Part shown: piece by piece, positions 19,099 through 28,517 of the stretch | How positions within the stretch are numbered: position 1 is the stretch's first letter | Layout: each line of letters opens with the position of its first letter | NCBI RefSeq assembly: GCF_040151475.1 | Contig: NZ_JBDKWG010000111.1 | Coordinates: forward strand, 1 to 64,000 | Direction: 5' to 3' | Length of the DNA stretch: 64,000 bases | DNA from: CAXBNB01 sp040151475 | GTDB taxonomy: Bacteria > Bacteroidota > Bacteroidia > Cytophagales > Cyclobacteriaceae | Position numbers and translations under genes: made by a program | The notes under the pieces: model-generated | What the model was told of the DNA's origin: nothing | The model's database searches: none | What the model saw: only the letters and a program-made list of their open reading frames with translations

Positions 19099-20547
19099 TT
19101 ATGCTTTAACTGCATTCAGAGTTGCCTGTCGATAGGTTTTTCTTTTGAAAACGCATAAAACCATTAACACAAAAGAGGTAATCACTCCTACTCCAATAGA
19201 TAAATTGGTGTCCAGATTAAACCCTTCCGGTGCTACCAAAATATAGGACACAACGACACAAGTCATAAATACCGCAGGTATAAGTGCCATCCAATAGTTT
19301 TTGTTAGACTTCAGTAAATATGCAGTAACTGTCCAAAGTACAATGGTAGCAAGGGTCTGATTTGTCCAGGCAAAATACCTCCAGATCACGCCAAAGTTGA
19401 CCTGAGTAAGCAGGAAGCCTGCTACAAACAAGGGAATACTGATCAACAGCCTGTTTCGGATGGAAGTTTGATCGCTATTCATAAAATCGGCTATAATAAT
19501 TCTGGCACTTCTGAAAGATGTATCACCCGACGTGATCGGTGCAGCTACTACACCCAGTATGGCCAGAAGCCCACCAATTTTGCCCAATGTAGTATTAGAA
19601 ATGGTGTTGACCACCAAGGCGGCATTGTCGTTGTTACTAAGCATTTCCATGTTTAGCTCTTTGACCCCTCCAAAGAAACTCATACTGATGGCTGCCCAGA
19701 TCAAAGCCACAACACCTTCTGTTACCATTGCTCCATAGAAAATGCTTTTCCCTTGCTTTTCATTCCCCATACAGCGTGCCATAATGGGTGACTGGGTAGC
19801 ATGAAAACCTGAAACTGCGCCACATGCTATGGTCACAAATAGCATCGGGAACAAAGGAAAGTCATCGCTCCTGTAATGCATGTTACTGAGACTGGCCATG
19901 GTGAGTTCGGGCACTTTCATTCCTTGGGTAAACATGGCAATAAACAAACCCACAGCCATAAATATCAAGGCCAGCCCAAAGACCGGGTACAGCTTTCCAA
20001 TCACCTTATCGATTGGAAGTATAGTAGAAAGAACATAGTAAACCAATATAATCGCTATCCAGACACCAAGTCCCATATAGTCACCCGTCATGCCGGTAAG
20101 AATTTTTGCCGGTCCCAGCAAAAAAACCGCACCGACAATAACCATCAACAATACAGTAAAAAATCGCATGAACTGCTTCACACCATTTCCCAGATAGTAA
20201 CCAGATACTTCCGAAATACTTTGTCCTCCATGACGGATGCTCAACATACCTGAAAAATAGTCGTGCACCCCGCCTGCAAACAAACACCCAAACACAATCC
20301 ATAGAAAAGCAGGAGGCCCCCAAAGTGCTCCCGCCACTGCCCCAAATATTGGTCCCAGTCCGGCAATATTCAAAAACTGAATGAGGAAAATTTTCCAGGA
20401 AGGCAAAGTAACAAAATCAACACCATCGGCTTTGGATATGGCTGGTGTGGGACGATCAGGTTCGATCCCAAAAGTTCTTTCTATTATTTTACCGTAAATA
20501 AAATAGCCCGCAATAAGGACTAAAATTGCAATGCAAAGAGTGATCAT
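19099..20547 (-). CDS. cstA: CstA-family carbon starvation transporter
   Basis: 482 residues, almost entirely hydrophobic, with a dozen or more predicted membrane helices. CstA-family hallmarks include FLNIAGLGPIFGAVAGALWGP near residues 58-78, GGVHDYFSGMLSIRHGG and the later GFHATQSP and TSGDTSFRSAR stretches. It belongs to the short (about 480-residue) form; E. coli CstA is about 700. Family members import peptides or pyruvate across the inner membrane under carbon limitation. Monocistronic by position: terminator on one side and 462 nt of non-coding DNA on the other. Confidence 0.9.
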   Translation of the reverse strand: MITLCIAILVLIAGYFIYGKIIERTFGIEPDRPTPAISKADGVDFVTLPSWKIFLIQFLNIAGLGPIFGAVAGALWGPPAFLWIVFGCLFAGGVHDYFSGMLSIRHGGQSISEVSGYYLGNGVKQFMRFFTVLLMVIVGAVFLLGPAKILTGMTGDYMGLGVWIAIILVYYVLSTILPIDKVIGKLYPVFGLALIFMAVGLFIAMFTQGMKVPELTMASLSNMHYRSDDFPLFPMLFVTIACGAVSGFHATQSPIMARCMGNEKQGKSIFYGAMVTEGVVALIWAAISMSFFGGVKELNMEMLSNNDNAALVVNTISNTTLGKIGGLLAILGVVAAPITSGDTSFRSARIIIADFMNSDQTSIRNRLLISIPLFVAGFLLTQVNFGVIWRYFAWTNQTLATIVLWTVTAYLLKSNKNYWMALIPAVFMTCVVVSYILVAPEGFNLDTNLSIGVGVITSFVLMVLCVFKRKTYRQATLNAVKA

Positions 20548-21009
20548 AGTTTAATAGTAAGTGATTAGTCGATAGTTTGGGCTAACGTCGCAATTTTGTA
20601 AAAAACGTAAGTTCGTAAAACTATCCCATTCTGAAAACTAATCTAAGGATTCTCGAAGCAATTTTTGAGGGATGTAGTATGTCTTCATTATGAATGTAGT
20701 TAGGATTCACTATATCCATAGGTGATTCTAAGAAATTTTATTATCTGGTTATGTGTACTAAAAAACCACTATTGAATTAGTGTTAACTACAGTTAATATT
20801 TCGTTTTTCCAACTACATGATATATTGATAGCCATAAAATATGCAGTTTCGATCGCTTAGAAATTTAAGGAGTCAAAAATGTTTCTTGGAAAACCAAAGG
20901 TACATTGATCATTCTAAATAAATATATGATCAATGTACCTGCTAATGTGCCTGTATAATAGTACTATCCGTAAATCACACAATTAATTTACGGAAGCAAC
21001 TCATTGGTT
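20548..21009. other. Intergenic region upstream of cstA
   Basis: 462 nt between the start of cstA and the end of the first SusD gene, both on the minus strand. It contains the strong inverted repeat at 20898-20940. No coding remnant or convincing consensus promoter is seen. Confidence 0.5.
20898..20940. terminator. Perfect 15-bp inverted repeat, probable operon terminator
   Basis: Arms 20898-20912 and 20926-20940 are perfectly complementary, with a 13-nt AT loop. It lies 70 nt after the stop of the SusD gene on the minus strand. Only a weak T-rich tail follows, so a 3'-end stabilising hairpin or protein-binding site is also possible. Confidence 0.5.
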
Positions 21010-22728
21010 TTATTGCTCTGGCCAACCCGGATTCTGCTCCAAGTTTGGATTCAAAATAAGCTGTCTGATAGGTAATGGCATTAAATAATGCTTCTGGGGA
21101 TCAAAAGTTCTGATGCTTTCAACGATCACAAAACCATTAGCATCAGTTGTAAAATTATTGCTGGAATAGCGTGGATCAATAGACCATTGCGTTCCATCAA
21201 ACTTTATCCCCTTAATGGGTTGAGGCAATACAGTTTCAGCCGTTTTCCATCTACGTAAATCATCGTACCTAAATCCTTCAAACGCTAACTCTACTGTTCG
21301 TTCTCTTCGTATTTCGGTCTGCATATCCAGATTATTAGTATTTACAAATGTGTTGGTCAGGTGAGGCATGCCCACCCTATCCCTGAGTTTATTTATGGAT
21401 TTGTCCAAGTCCTGATCGCTTATGCTGCCATTTCTTTCGAAAGCAGCTTCCGCATATATCAACAGTACTTCCGCATAGCGAATCACGGCGAACTCTATCC
21501 CAAAGGGTTGTTCTACTTCTGGTGTCATTTTAGTACCCTGATACCCGGTGGCTGTTCTACCTCCCCAGTCATCCCCGTCTTCCATATAGACAAAACCATT
21601 AGCAGTAGGATTTGCCCAGTTTTTCCACCACTCAGCAAACTGAAAAGACCAATAACGTTGGTCTGGAACCATCATATGACCCAACCGCGGATCTCTGTTT
21701 TGATATTCAGAATCAGTATTATCATATCCCATAAAATTGGGTGATTTATCAATAGGCAACCCGTCATTGCACAGGTACAAATCCATCATGGATTTTGTTG
21801 GATTTTGTTGGCGAACATCTACCAATGGAAAAGGATTGCCTGTACTTTTCAGATCTCTGTCCTGTCTCCTTACCAGAATGGCTTCCTTATCCTCGGCTTT
21901 GGTAATTCCGGCAGGGTTGGTCCTGCCATCACCGTCCAGCAAAAAATAGTAGCGATAACTATCGTCACCCAGCACATCCCTACGGTCAAACAATTCAAAA
22001 CCACCATTCTGTATCACCTGATCGGCTGCAGCCATTGCCTGATCCAACATGGTATTTACATCAGCCAACCCGTGAAATTTCCTCCATGTACCCTCAAAAA
22101 GAGCCACACGAGCCTTGAAAGCCAAAGCAGCATAGGAAGAAACTCTTCCTACATCGCTACCAGTATTGGAAGTTGGTAGTAGGCTAATAGCCATATCCAA
22201 ATCCTGAACAATACGAGCTACTACATCTTGTCTGCTGTCTCTGCTTTTTTGCAAATCTTCACTATCGGTATCGAGTGTCTGTGTAATAATAGGCACCCCT
22301 CCGTAGGTTTTCAATAGCGTAAAGTAGGTGTAAGCCCTAAAAAACAAGGATTCTCCTTTGAAAGCTTCCACCTCTACCTGCAGATTCTCATCTGCCTCTT
22401 CTATTTTTTCAAGCAAAAAATTGTACTTCCTAATGTTAGCGTAGGCTCCATCCCAAGTACTGCTATTCTGAGGTGCCTGATGTGTGCCTCTACTCACATC
22501 ATTTCCACCCTCGGTATACCCTATATCTGTTTGCCTGTCGCTCAGTCCCTGACTTTGGTTGGGTAGCGCATCGTAAAAATTGTTGGCAAACAACCTAAAG
22601 TCGTTGGCACTCAAAAAGAAACTACTTTCTGTCAATACATCTTCAGGTGTCAGGTCAAGGTTTTTCTCACAAGAAAAACCTAACAAAGCCAATACACATA
22701 TTATATATATTCTTTTCATCATTGTCAT
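21010..22728 (-). CDS. SusD/RagB-family outer-membrane glycan-binding lipoprotein
   Basis: 572 residues; lipoprotein signal ending LGFSC, followed by acidic residues suited to surface export. SusD-family features include a helical TPR-like core, FFRAYTYFTLLKTYGGVPI in the N-terminal third, RYAEVLLIYAEA and RRERTVELAFEGFRYDDLRRW late, and a C-terminal PxPxxQ-type end (MPLPIRQLILNPNLEQNPGWPEQ-like, shown here only by its ends). It caps the paired SusC barrel and delivers glycan to it. The gene starts 12 nt after the SusC stop. ATG codons at 22722 or 22719 are possible alternative starts. No enzyme gene follows, so the substrate cannot be inferred. Confidence 0.92.
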   Translation of the reverse strand: MTMMKRIYIICVLALLGFSCEKNLDLTPEDVLTESSFFLSANDFRLFANNFYDALPNQSQGLSDRQTDIGYTEGGNDVSRGTHQAPQNSSTWDGAYANIRKYNFLLEKIEEADENLQVEVEAFKGESLFFRAYTYFTLLKTYGGVPIITQTLDTDSEDLQKSRDSRQDVVARIVQDLDMAISLLPTSNTGSDVGRVSSYAALAFKARVALFEGTWRKFHGLADVNTMLDQAMAAADQVIQNGGFELFDRRDVLGDDSYRYYFLLDGDGRTNPAGITKAEDKEAILVRRQDRDLKSTGNPFPLVDVRQQNPTKSMMDLYLCNDGLPIDKSPNFMGYDNTDSEYQNRDPRLGHMMVPDQRYWSFQFAEWWKNWANPTANGFVYMEDGDDWGGRTATGYQGTKMTPEVEQPFGIEFAVIRYAEVLLIYAEAAFERNGSISDQDLDKSINKLRDRVGMPHLTNTFVNTNNLDMQTEIRRERTVELAFEGFRYDDLRRWKTAETVLPQPIKGIKFDGTQWSIDPRYSSNNFTTDANGFVIVESIRTFDPQKHYLMPLPIRQLILNPNLEQNPGWPEQ

Positions 22729-22740
22729 CTCGGTTAAGGT

Positions 22741-25700
22741 TTAAAAGGTAATATTTATACCAGTAGAATACAGTCTGGGAAAAGGTGTATAATTAAAACC
22801 AAATGGTTTTTCGGGATCAAATCCATCGGGTAGGTTGTGCGTTTCCCATAAGTTGCTTCCACTTACATATACCCTCAGGCTAGTGATTTTTAACCTTTCA
22901 ATCAGCTGTAGGGGCAATGTATAACCAATCTGAAGGTTTCTCAACCTCAAGTAGGCATTGTTGTACATCTTATAGGGTGCAGCGGAAGTAGTCCAGTTCC
23001 AATCATCTATACCACCATTGCTGGTCATTTTTGGCCAGGTTGCATTCGGCCTATCCTCTTCATGGTATGTCTGTTGCCACTCATAGCCCCAAGGCTGCTC
23101 CCACCAGTTACCACCGAGTGGGCTATCTCCATTCATCACCTTCCAGCTACCTACTCCTACAAAAACAGCATTGAAATCTAACCCTTTGTAACTAGCCCCC
23201 AGAGTAACGGAGTACTGATGGTTGATCCTGTTGTTGTCCAGCAATATCAGGTCTCCCGAATCCGGATCTCCCGGCTTGTATAACCTACCTCCTTCCAGTA
23301 CCCCATCGCCATCTTTGTCAACCCACATAGCATCTCCTATTCTGAGGTTCCCGGGTACCCCCTGCACATTTTTGTAATCGTCCAGAGTAGTCTGATCTGT
23401 AATCAGTCCACCATACTCATAGCCAAAGTACGAGCCTGTTGAGTAGCCTTCTATATAGCTGTTGTATCCAAATCCTGGCAAAATAGCATCTTCCAGACTA
23501 GTTACTGTATTGTTATCGTTACTATATACACCTTTTATGAAATAGTTAAAGTCTCCTACTTTGTCTGCCCACGTAAGAGCTACTTCTATTCCCTTGGTTT
23601 GTATTTCACCTCCATTGACAGTGGGCGGGGCTATGCCCAGCACTGTTGGAAATTCCTGACTGATTAGTATTCCTTCAGTGTTTTTTATAAAATAATCTAA
23701 ACTACCCGATAGCCTGGAATCGAGTATAGAATAATCCAGTCCAAAATTGTTTATATTGACTATTTCCCACGTTCGGTTTTGGCTAGCTAATGGCGATGCT
23801 TCTGAAGCACCCTGCGTCTGAACCGGACTAACAGGATTCCCAAATATGTACACCCCACCAATGTTTATTCTTGAGAAATGATCAAATCGTCCCACATTGT
23901 TTTGATTTCCTAGTTGTCCTTTTGACACTCTCAGTTTGAGATTGTTCACAAAAGAATTGTTTTTCAGGAAGTCTTCATTTGAAATAACCCAGCCTGCTGA
24001 AACACCATAAAAATCACCCCACCTGAATTGCTTTGCAAAACGAGATGAACCGTCTCTACGGTAGTTTACCTCAAAGAGGTATTTTTCATTATAGTTATAG
24101 CTCAATCTCGAAAAATACGAGCTGATAGCATATTGGCTTTTAGTTTCATCGGTAGATTGTTCTTCCAAATCTCCCAGATCCAATACTCGCAGTGCTTCGG
24201 GTACATAATTTCTTGCGGCACTAAAAAAACGATTATCCGTTTCTTCATGACTAGCTCCAACTGTGACTTCTATATTGTGCACATCGTTTATTCTGCGATT
24301 ATAAGTGGCAAAAAAGTCGGCAACCTGATGGGTATTTTTGTAGTAAGATGAACCCGCTCGTGTTCTGTCCGAAGAACGAGACGAAGGGTTTTCGTTCCAG
24401 TTATGGAATTGAATAATTTCTCTCAGAAAAGACTGATCTTCTACATTCAGATCCGTGCTAAACCTTCCGGTGATCGACAACCCTTCTAATGGTGTTAAAA
24501 CAGCGTTGAATTGCGCCCGGGTGTTATATCTTAATATCTCGGTATCACCACCTGCCTCTGCCCATGCATGAGGAGGGCTGAAACCACCAAAATTGTAGTA
24601 CCTGCCTTCGGGGGTAGAGAGTGGCATAGATGTCCATGCCTGGTCTATTCGTTCCGTAATAGCTCCATAATTGGTAGGTTCTATGACTTTTTGACGTTCA
24701 AGCGAAATATTTGTACCAATATTGAGTAGCCCATCAATTAAATCAAAATCATACTTCAACCTGGAAAAATATCGCTCGTTTGAGTTGTTTCCATACTTAA
24801 GCATTGATTCCTGATCCAACATCCCCACTGATATATAATAATTGGAATTAGTGGTACTTCCTGATACATTAAGGTTGTGTGACTGCATAAAGGCCGTCTG
24901 CCACATCTCTTTGCTCCAGTCTGTATGTCCCAGCCAGATGGTGGGAGTGTCCCCAAATGGTCCGGTTACCACCTCTCCCTTAGAAAGATCAAACCCCGGA
25001 GCAGTTACTATATCTCTCACATTCACAAAAAAGTGGTTGTTATTCCCATCATTTTCAAAAGCCTCTGAAGCCATGATCATGTGCTGCCTTACATCTGTAG
25101 ATTTTGGAGTAAGCCCAGGTACGTTGAACGAATAATTCCCATCATAACTGATGACAGGCCGATCCGATCTGCCCTTTTTGGTTGTAACCAGTATAACGCC
25201 ACCGGCGGCACGTGCTCCGTAAATAGCTGCCTGACCATCTTTCAGTATTGTGATGTCCTCTATGTCCTGAGGGTTTATTTTGTTTAATGCATTGGCATTA
25301 GACTCTCTTTGGGGAATACCGTCTATAACAATAAGCACTCCCGGAGATGACCTGGATGTAACTCCACGCACTTCTATAGAGTTGCCTTCGTTACCCACTC
25401 TTCCATCTCCTCTTAATACCAACAAACCTGGTATTTCACCTTGCAATGACGAAACTACCTCCGTCTGAGGCCTGCTTTTAAACATCTCCTCTCCTACAGA
25501 AAATGTGGATCCTGTAAGAGTCCCTTTGGTTTTGGAACCATAGCCGATTACCACTACCTCCTTTAATTTCTCGGCATCCAGTTCCATCTGAATATCAACA
25601 GTTGACCTACCAGCAATTGCAATTTCCGAGGTTTTATACCCTACAAACGAAACTACAAGCATTGCACCTTCTGGTAAGCTCAATTTATAATTTCCATCTA

Positions 25701-26193
25701 AATCAGTAGTAGTGCCATTGGTAGTGCCTTTTTCTATCACAGAAGCACCCGGCAGTCCTTCTCCGTTTTCATCGGTGATTTTTCCAGAAATTTCCACATC
25801 GTCAAAGCTCTCCTCAACAACAAAATCAGTACTTTTTTGTCCTTTCCAAACGTATATATTGTTATTTATTCTTTTGAAATTGTATTCGAATTCTCCCGAA
25901 AGTCGATCAAGTACCTTTTTTAGATTGGACTTTTTCAATTTCAAATTGATCCGGGAATCCGTATTTACCATTTGGCCTTGAGCGGTAAAAACAAAATTTG
26001 TCTGATTCTCAATTTGACTTATGATCTCCTCCAAAGAGGCATTTTCTGCCATAATAGAGACCTCTGTCGATTTTAAGGACTGGCCATTCGTTTCATTTGC
26101 AGACACAAATTGCAAGGTTACAACTTGTATCAGCATAATGTAGATCGAATATTTTGAGATATCCATTATTAGTTTTAGTAATATGTATTTCAT
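22741..26193 (-). CDS. SusC/RagA-family TonB-dependent transporter with STN domain
   Basis: 1150 residues. Signal peptide in the first 35; STN (secretin/TonB N-terminal) domain about 45-118, the module that signals to FecR; carboxypeptidase D-like regulatory domain about 131-215 (GKITDENGEGLPGASV); TonB box-like EVVVIGYG; plug about 225-345 (VRGVTSRSSPGVLIVIDGIP, GARAAGGVILVTTKKG); then the beta-barrel ending GINITF. The barrel imports glycan captured by SusD, powered by TonB. It is preceded by its sigma and FecR genes and a leader hairpin, giving a self-regulated transducer system. Confidence 0.93.
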   Translation of the reverse strand: MKYILLKLIMDISKYSIYIMLIQVVTLQFVSANETNGQSLKSTEVSIMAENASLEEIISQIENQTNFVFTAQGQMVNTDSRINLKLKKSNLKKVLDRLSGEFEYNFKRINNNIYVWKGQKSTDFVVEESFDDVEISGKITDENGEGLPGASVIEKGTTNGTTTDLDGNYKLSLPEGAMLVVSFVGYKTSEIAIAGRSTVDIQMELDAEKLKEVVVIGYGSKTKGTLTGSTFSVGEEMFKSRPQTEVVSSLQGEIPGLLVLRGDGRVGNEGNSIEVRGVTSRSSPGVLIVIDGIPQRESNANALNKINPQDIEDITILKDGQAAIYGARAAGGVILVTTKKGRSDRPVISYDGNYSFNVPGLTPKSTDVRQHMIMASEAFENDGNNNHFFVNVRDIVTAPGFDLSKGEVVTGPFGDTPTIWLGHTDWSKEMWQTAFMQSHNLNVSGSTTNSNYYISVGMLDQESMLKYGNNSNERYFSRLKYDFDLIDGLLNIGTNISLERQKVIEPTNYGAITERIDQAWTSMPLSTPEGRYYNFGGFSPPHAWAEAGGDTEILRYNTRAQFNAVLTPLEGLSITGRFSTDLNVEDQSFLREIIQFHNWNENPSSRSSDRTRAGSSYYKNTHQVADFFATYNRRINDVHNIEVTVGASHEETDNRFFSAARNYVPEALRVLDLGDLEEQSTDETKSQYAISSYFSRLSYNYNEKYLFEVNYRRDGSSRFAKQFRWGDFYGVSAGWVISNEDFLKNNSFVNNLKLRVSKGQLGNQNNVGRFDHFSRINIGGVYIFGNPVSPVQTQGASEASPLASQNRTWEIVNINNFGLDYSILDSRLSGSLDYFIKNTEGILISQEFPTVLGIAPPTVNGGEIQTKGIEVALTWADKVGDFNYFIKGVYSNDNNTVTSLEDAILPGFGYNSYIEGYSTGSYFGYEYGGLITDQTTLDDYKNVQGVPGNLRIGDAMWVDKDGDGVLEGGRLYKPGDPDSGDLILLDNNRINHQYSVTLGASYKGLDFNAVFVGVGSWKVMNGDSPLGGNWWEQPWGYEWQQTYHEEDRPNATWPKMTSNGGIDDWNWTTSAAPYKMYNNAYLRLRNLQIGYTLPLQLIERLKITSLRVYVSGSNLWETHNLPDGFDPEKPFGFNYTPFPRLYSTGINITF

Positions 26194-26254
26194 AATTTTA
26201 CAATTAGAGTAATTAATAAATCGATTACTTCCCGAAGCTTCAATTTGGGAAAAT

Positions 26255-26287
26255 GAGTCTTAGGCTATTTGCAGTAGTCTAAGACTC
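26255..26287. promoter_or_regulatory. Stem-loop in FecR-SusC gap
   Basis: Perfect 8-bp arms (26255-26262, 26280-26287) with a 17-nt loop in the 156-nt gap ahead of susC. Stem-loops occur at the equivalent place in all four sus loci here; partial terminator or leader structure is inferred. Confidence 0.4.
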
Positions 26288-26349
26288 TTTCATTCTCACA
26301 TTGTGAAAAGTGTAGAGTCAAAGGCTATTTCATATCTTCTCCTTTCCTT

Positions 26350-27357
26350 TTATTGGCATCCTTTTCCATAGATTGTCCATTGGTTATATCCATTAAATTC
26401 ATATTTAAAATCCAATAATGATTGTAAGCCTTTAAGTATAGTCTCAAGACTTTCTTTTTCATACTTTGCCTTTCTTATAATACAATTGCCCATCCCGCTG
26501 TTGTCCAATATTATCTTTTGGTCAAACCTTATCTCCAACATGGAAAGTACTTCTCTCATATCAACATTTTCGAAAAGAAGTTCTTTCGAATGCCAAGCCA
26601 AGCTTTTTCTCGCATCTACTTTTGCAAATGACAGTCGGTTTTGAGATCGGCTATATACTGCCTGCTCATTGGGAGTGAGTAATATTTTTTCATTGCCTTG
26701 AGTTTCAGTACTAAGTGATTCAACCTGTACCTTTCCTGTCACTACAGTCACTTCAATATCTTTTTGAGGATAAGCTCTGATATTAAATGAAGTACCTAAA
26801 ACTTGCGTTTTTAGGTTAGCTGATTCTACAACAAATGGCTTTTCAGAATTTTTCACTACCTCAAAAAAAGCTTCCCCAGCCAAGATAACTTTACGTGTCT
26901 TTTCATCCTGTATTTCTGGAAAGCTTATAGAACTTCCGGCATTTAAAAAAACCATAGAACCATCAGAAAGTTTATATGAAGCCCTTTGACCTATTTGAGT
27001 TGTCTTGGTGATGTATTTCACCTCGCTCTCTTGATTATCGGACTGAATACCCACAAAAAATGCCAGCACCAATACAGCAGCTATGGATACTGCGATCTTT
27101 AATGGGGTCAGCCATCTTTGTTGGGATTTTTTAGGGGAATCCTTTTGGAAGATCTTTTCTAATAATTGCTTAGAATGCTTTGGTTTCAGAGAAGGATATT
27201 TTTTTAACTTTTCCCAAACATCTTCCAGAAGAGGATTGAGTTCATCAGAAATTGGTTGATCCTTGATATGATCAAAAAAAACTTTGAGTTCTTCGTCGGA
27301 ACATTCATCCTTTAAAAACTTATCAAAAAGACTCTGTAGGTCAACTGTATCTTTCAT
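26350..27357 (-). CDS. FecR-family anti-sigma factor
   Basis: 335 residues: cytoplasmic N-terminal region (1-82) that would hold the sigma factor, one membrane helix at about 85-104, then the periplasmic FecR domain (KLSDGSMVFLNAGSSISFP, GEAFFEVVKNSEKPFVVES, VLGTSFNIRAYP) and a C-terminal DUF4974-like domain (VDMREVLSMLEIRFDQKI). It relays the state of the STN domain of the downstream SusC to the ECF sigma encoded 66 nt upstream. Confidence 0.92.
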   Translation of the reverse strand: MKDTVDLQSLFDKFLKDECSDEELKVFFDHIKDQPISDELNPLLEDVWEKLKKYPSLKPKHSKQLLEKIFQKDSPKKSQQRWLTPLKIAVSIAAVLVLAFFVGIQSDNQESEVKYITKTTQIGQRASYKLSDGSMVFLNAGSSISFPEIQDEKTRKVILAGEAFFEVVKNSEKPFVVESANLKTQVLGTSFNIRAYPQKDIEVTVVTGKVQVESLSTETQGNEKILLTPNEQAVYSRSQNRLSFAKVDARKSLAWHSKELLFENVDMREVLSMLEIRFDQKIILDNSGMGNCIIRKAKYEKESLETILKGLQSLLDFKYEFNGYNQWTIYGKGCQ

Positions 27358-27423
27358 GGTATTGCTTTAATACCTCTAATACAATTGTCGATACCCAAAA
27401 GGGTGAGTGGGTAAGAAAAAAAA

Positions 27424-28029
27424 TTATATATCTGTGCTCCTAAGCAAAACGCATAGTAACAGAAACGTTTTCTCAGGGTACATATTAAGGGTTTTTCTCA
27501 ATTCCGCAGTAGCCACCTTTAAGTGGCTTTTTACAGTATTTTTTGATATCCCCAGCTCGGTTGCTATTTCTTCGTATGTCAATCCCTGTTCATTTCTAAG
27601 CCTAAAAACTTTTCTTCTTTGTTTCGGCATTTTGTTCAATACCTGTTCAGCTAAACTGAGGTAGTCGTTATAGATGACTTCTTCTTCGGTAGAATTGCGA
27701 TAGTATTGACTGGAAACTATCAATTGATCCTGCAGTTTGGAATCAAGAGAAGCCTTATTCACCAAATTGATTATTTGATTTTTAGCTATTCGGAATAAAT
27801 AGGACTGAAAGGCAAGGTTTGGTTGGATGGAGGCACGTTTTTCCCATATTTTAGAGAACACATTGATGGTGAGCTCATCTGCCAAATCACGGGATTTAAG
27901 GATTTTATAACTAAAAGCGTAAATTTTGTCCCGATAGGTTTCAAAAATAGCCTCAAAAGCCTTGACATCTCCTTTTCGGAGTTCACCAAGAAGTTGGATT
28001 TGGCTGCTATCGCTTTCCCCTGATTTCAT
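27424..28029 (-). CDS. ECF sigma factor (FecI-like)
   Basis: 201 residues. Region 2 spans about 20-90 (YRDKIYAFSYKIL, DELTINVFSKIWEKR) and region 4 about 130-185, with helix-turn-helix LTYEEIATELGISKNTVKSHL. First gene of the sigma-FecR-SusC-SusD unit; expected to direct RNA polymerase to the susC promoter when released by FecR. A 12-bp palindrome overlaps the start codon (28029-28040) and a 9-bp stem lies at 28050-28080, possible control sites. Confidence 0.92.
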   Translation of the reverse strand: MKSGESDSSQIQLLGELRKGDVKAFEAIFETYRDKIYAFSYKILKSRDLADELTINVFSKIWEKRASIQPNLAFQSYLFRIAKNQIINLVNKASLDSKLQDQLIVSSQYYRNSTEEEVIYNDYLSLAEQVLNKMPKQRRKVFRLRNEQGLTYEEIATELGISKNTVKSHLKVATAELRKTLNMYPEKTFLLLCVLLRSTDI

Positions 28030-28295
28030 TCAAATTTGAAATTTAAACCGATCTGGAATAATAAAGTTCGTTTTCAGATCATATAAAGGGCTTCAATTTA
28101 CATTAATCTCAAGAAAAACAAACGATTTGACGATAGTATGAAAAATAAATGAACAGTAAGGGTAGATTTTTTTTGAAAATCAATAGGTCTGTAAATATTG
28201 ATAGAATGTTATCCAGATTCAGTAGTCATACCAACTACATGAGATCATTTACAAAAAACTGACAATAACTATCCTCACAGCAAACTGACAGGGTA

Positions 28296-28349
28296 TTCAT
28301 CAAAATTTTGTTTTGATGAAAACTTACTGCTTTCAAGCTTTTTAGCAGT
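28296..28349 (+). ncRNA. Tandem stem-loops, possible small RNA 3' end
   Basis: A perfect 10-bp stem (28296-28305/28311-28320, 5-nt loop) is followed by a 6-bp stem (28326-28331/28344-28349) and then, on the plus strand, a run of five T. No plus-strand gene ends here, so a small RNA terminator is one reading. No promoter was identified. Confidence 0.2.
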
Positions 28350-28464
28350 TTTTACCGATGCAAGTATCTGGAAAATTCTTTTTGATAAGAGTTTTTGATT
28401 GATACGTAATTCAGATTTATTCCACTATTGGGCGGAATTTAAAAAAGAAAACAAAATTTAAATA

Positions 28465-28498
28465 ACCTGAGACCATACCAAAATATATGGCCTCAGGT
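28465..28498 (-). terminator. Terminator of the GH18-containing sus operon
   Basis: 13-bp arms (28465-28477, 28486-28498) with one G-U pair and an 8-nt loop, 19 nt after the last stop codon on the minus strand; an AT-rich tail follows. Confidence 0.7.
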
Positions 28499-28517
28499 AT
28501 TATATGCCAAGGCTGGA

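Larger units (their letters stand above)
28030..28517. other. Intergenic region between two sus loci
   Basis: 488 nt upstream of the sigma gene at 28029 and downstream of the operon ending at 28518. It contains the terminator at 28465-28498, two successive stem-loops at 28296-28349 and a dyad at 28050-28080. No coding remnant recognised. Confidence 0.6.

Noticed and set aside
25700..25800. Near-identical carboxypeptidase D-like DNA in the SusC genes (also near 36400, 51600 and 59550) as a repeat element
   Set aside because: The similarity follows the coding frame and the conserved domain; it is explained by paralogy and constraint, not by a separate element.
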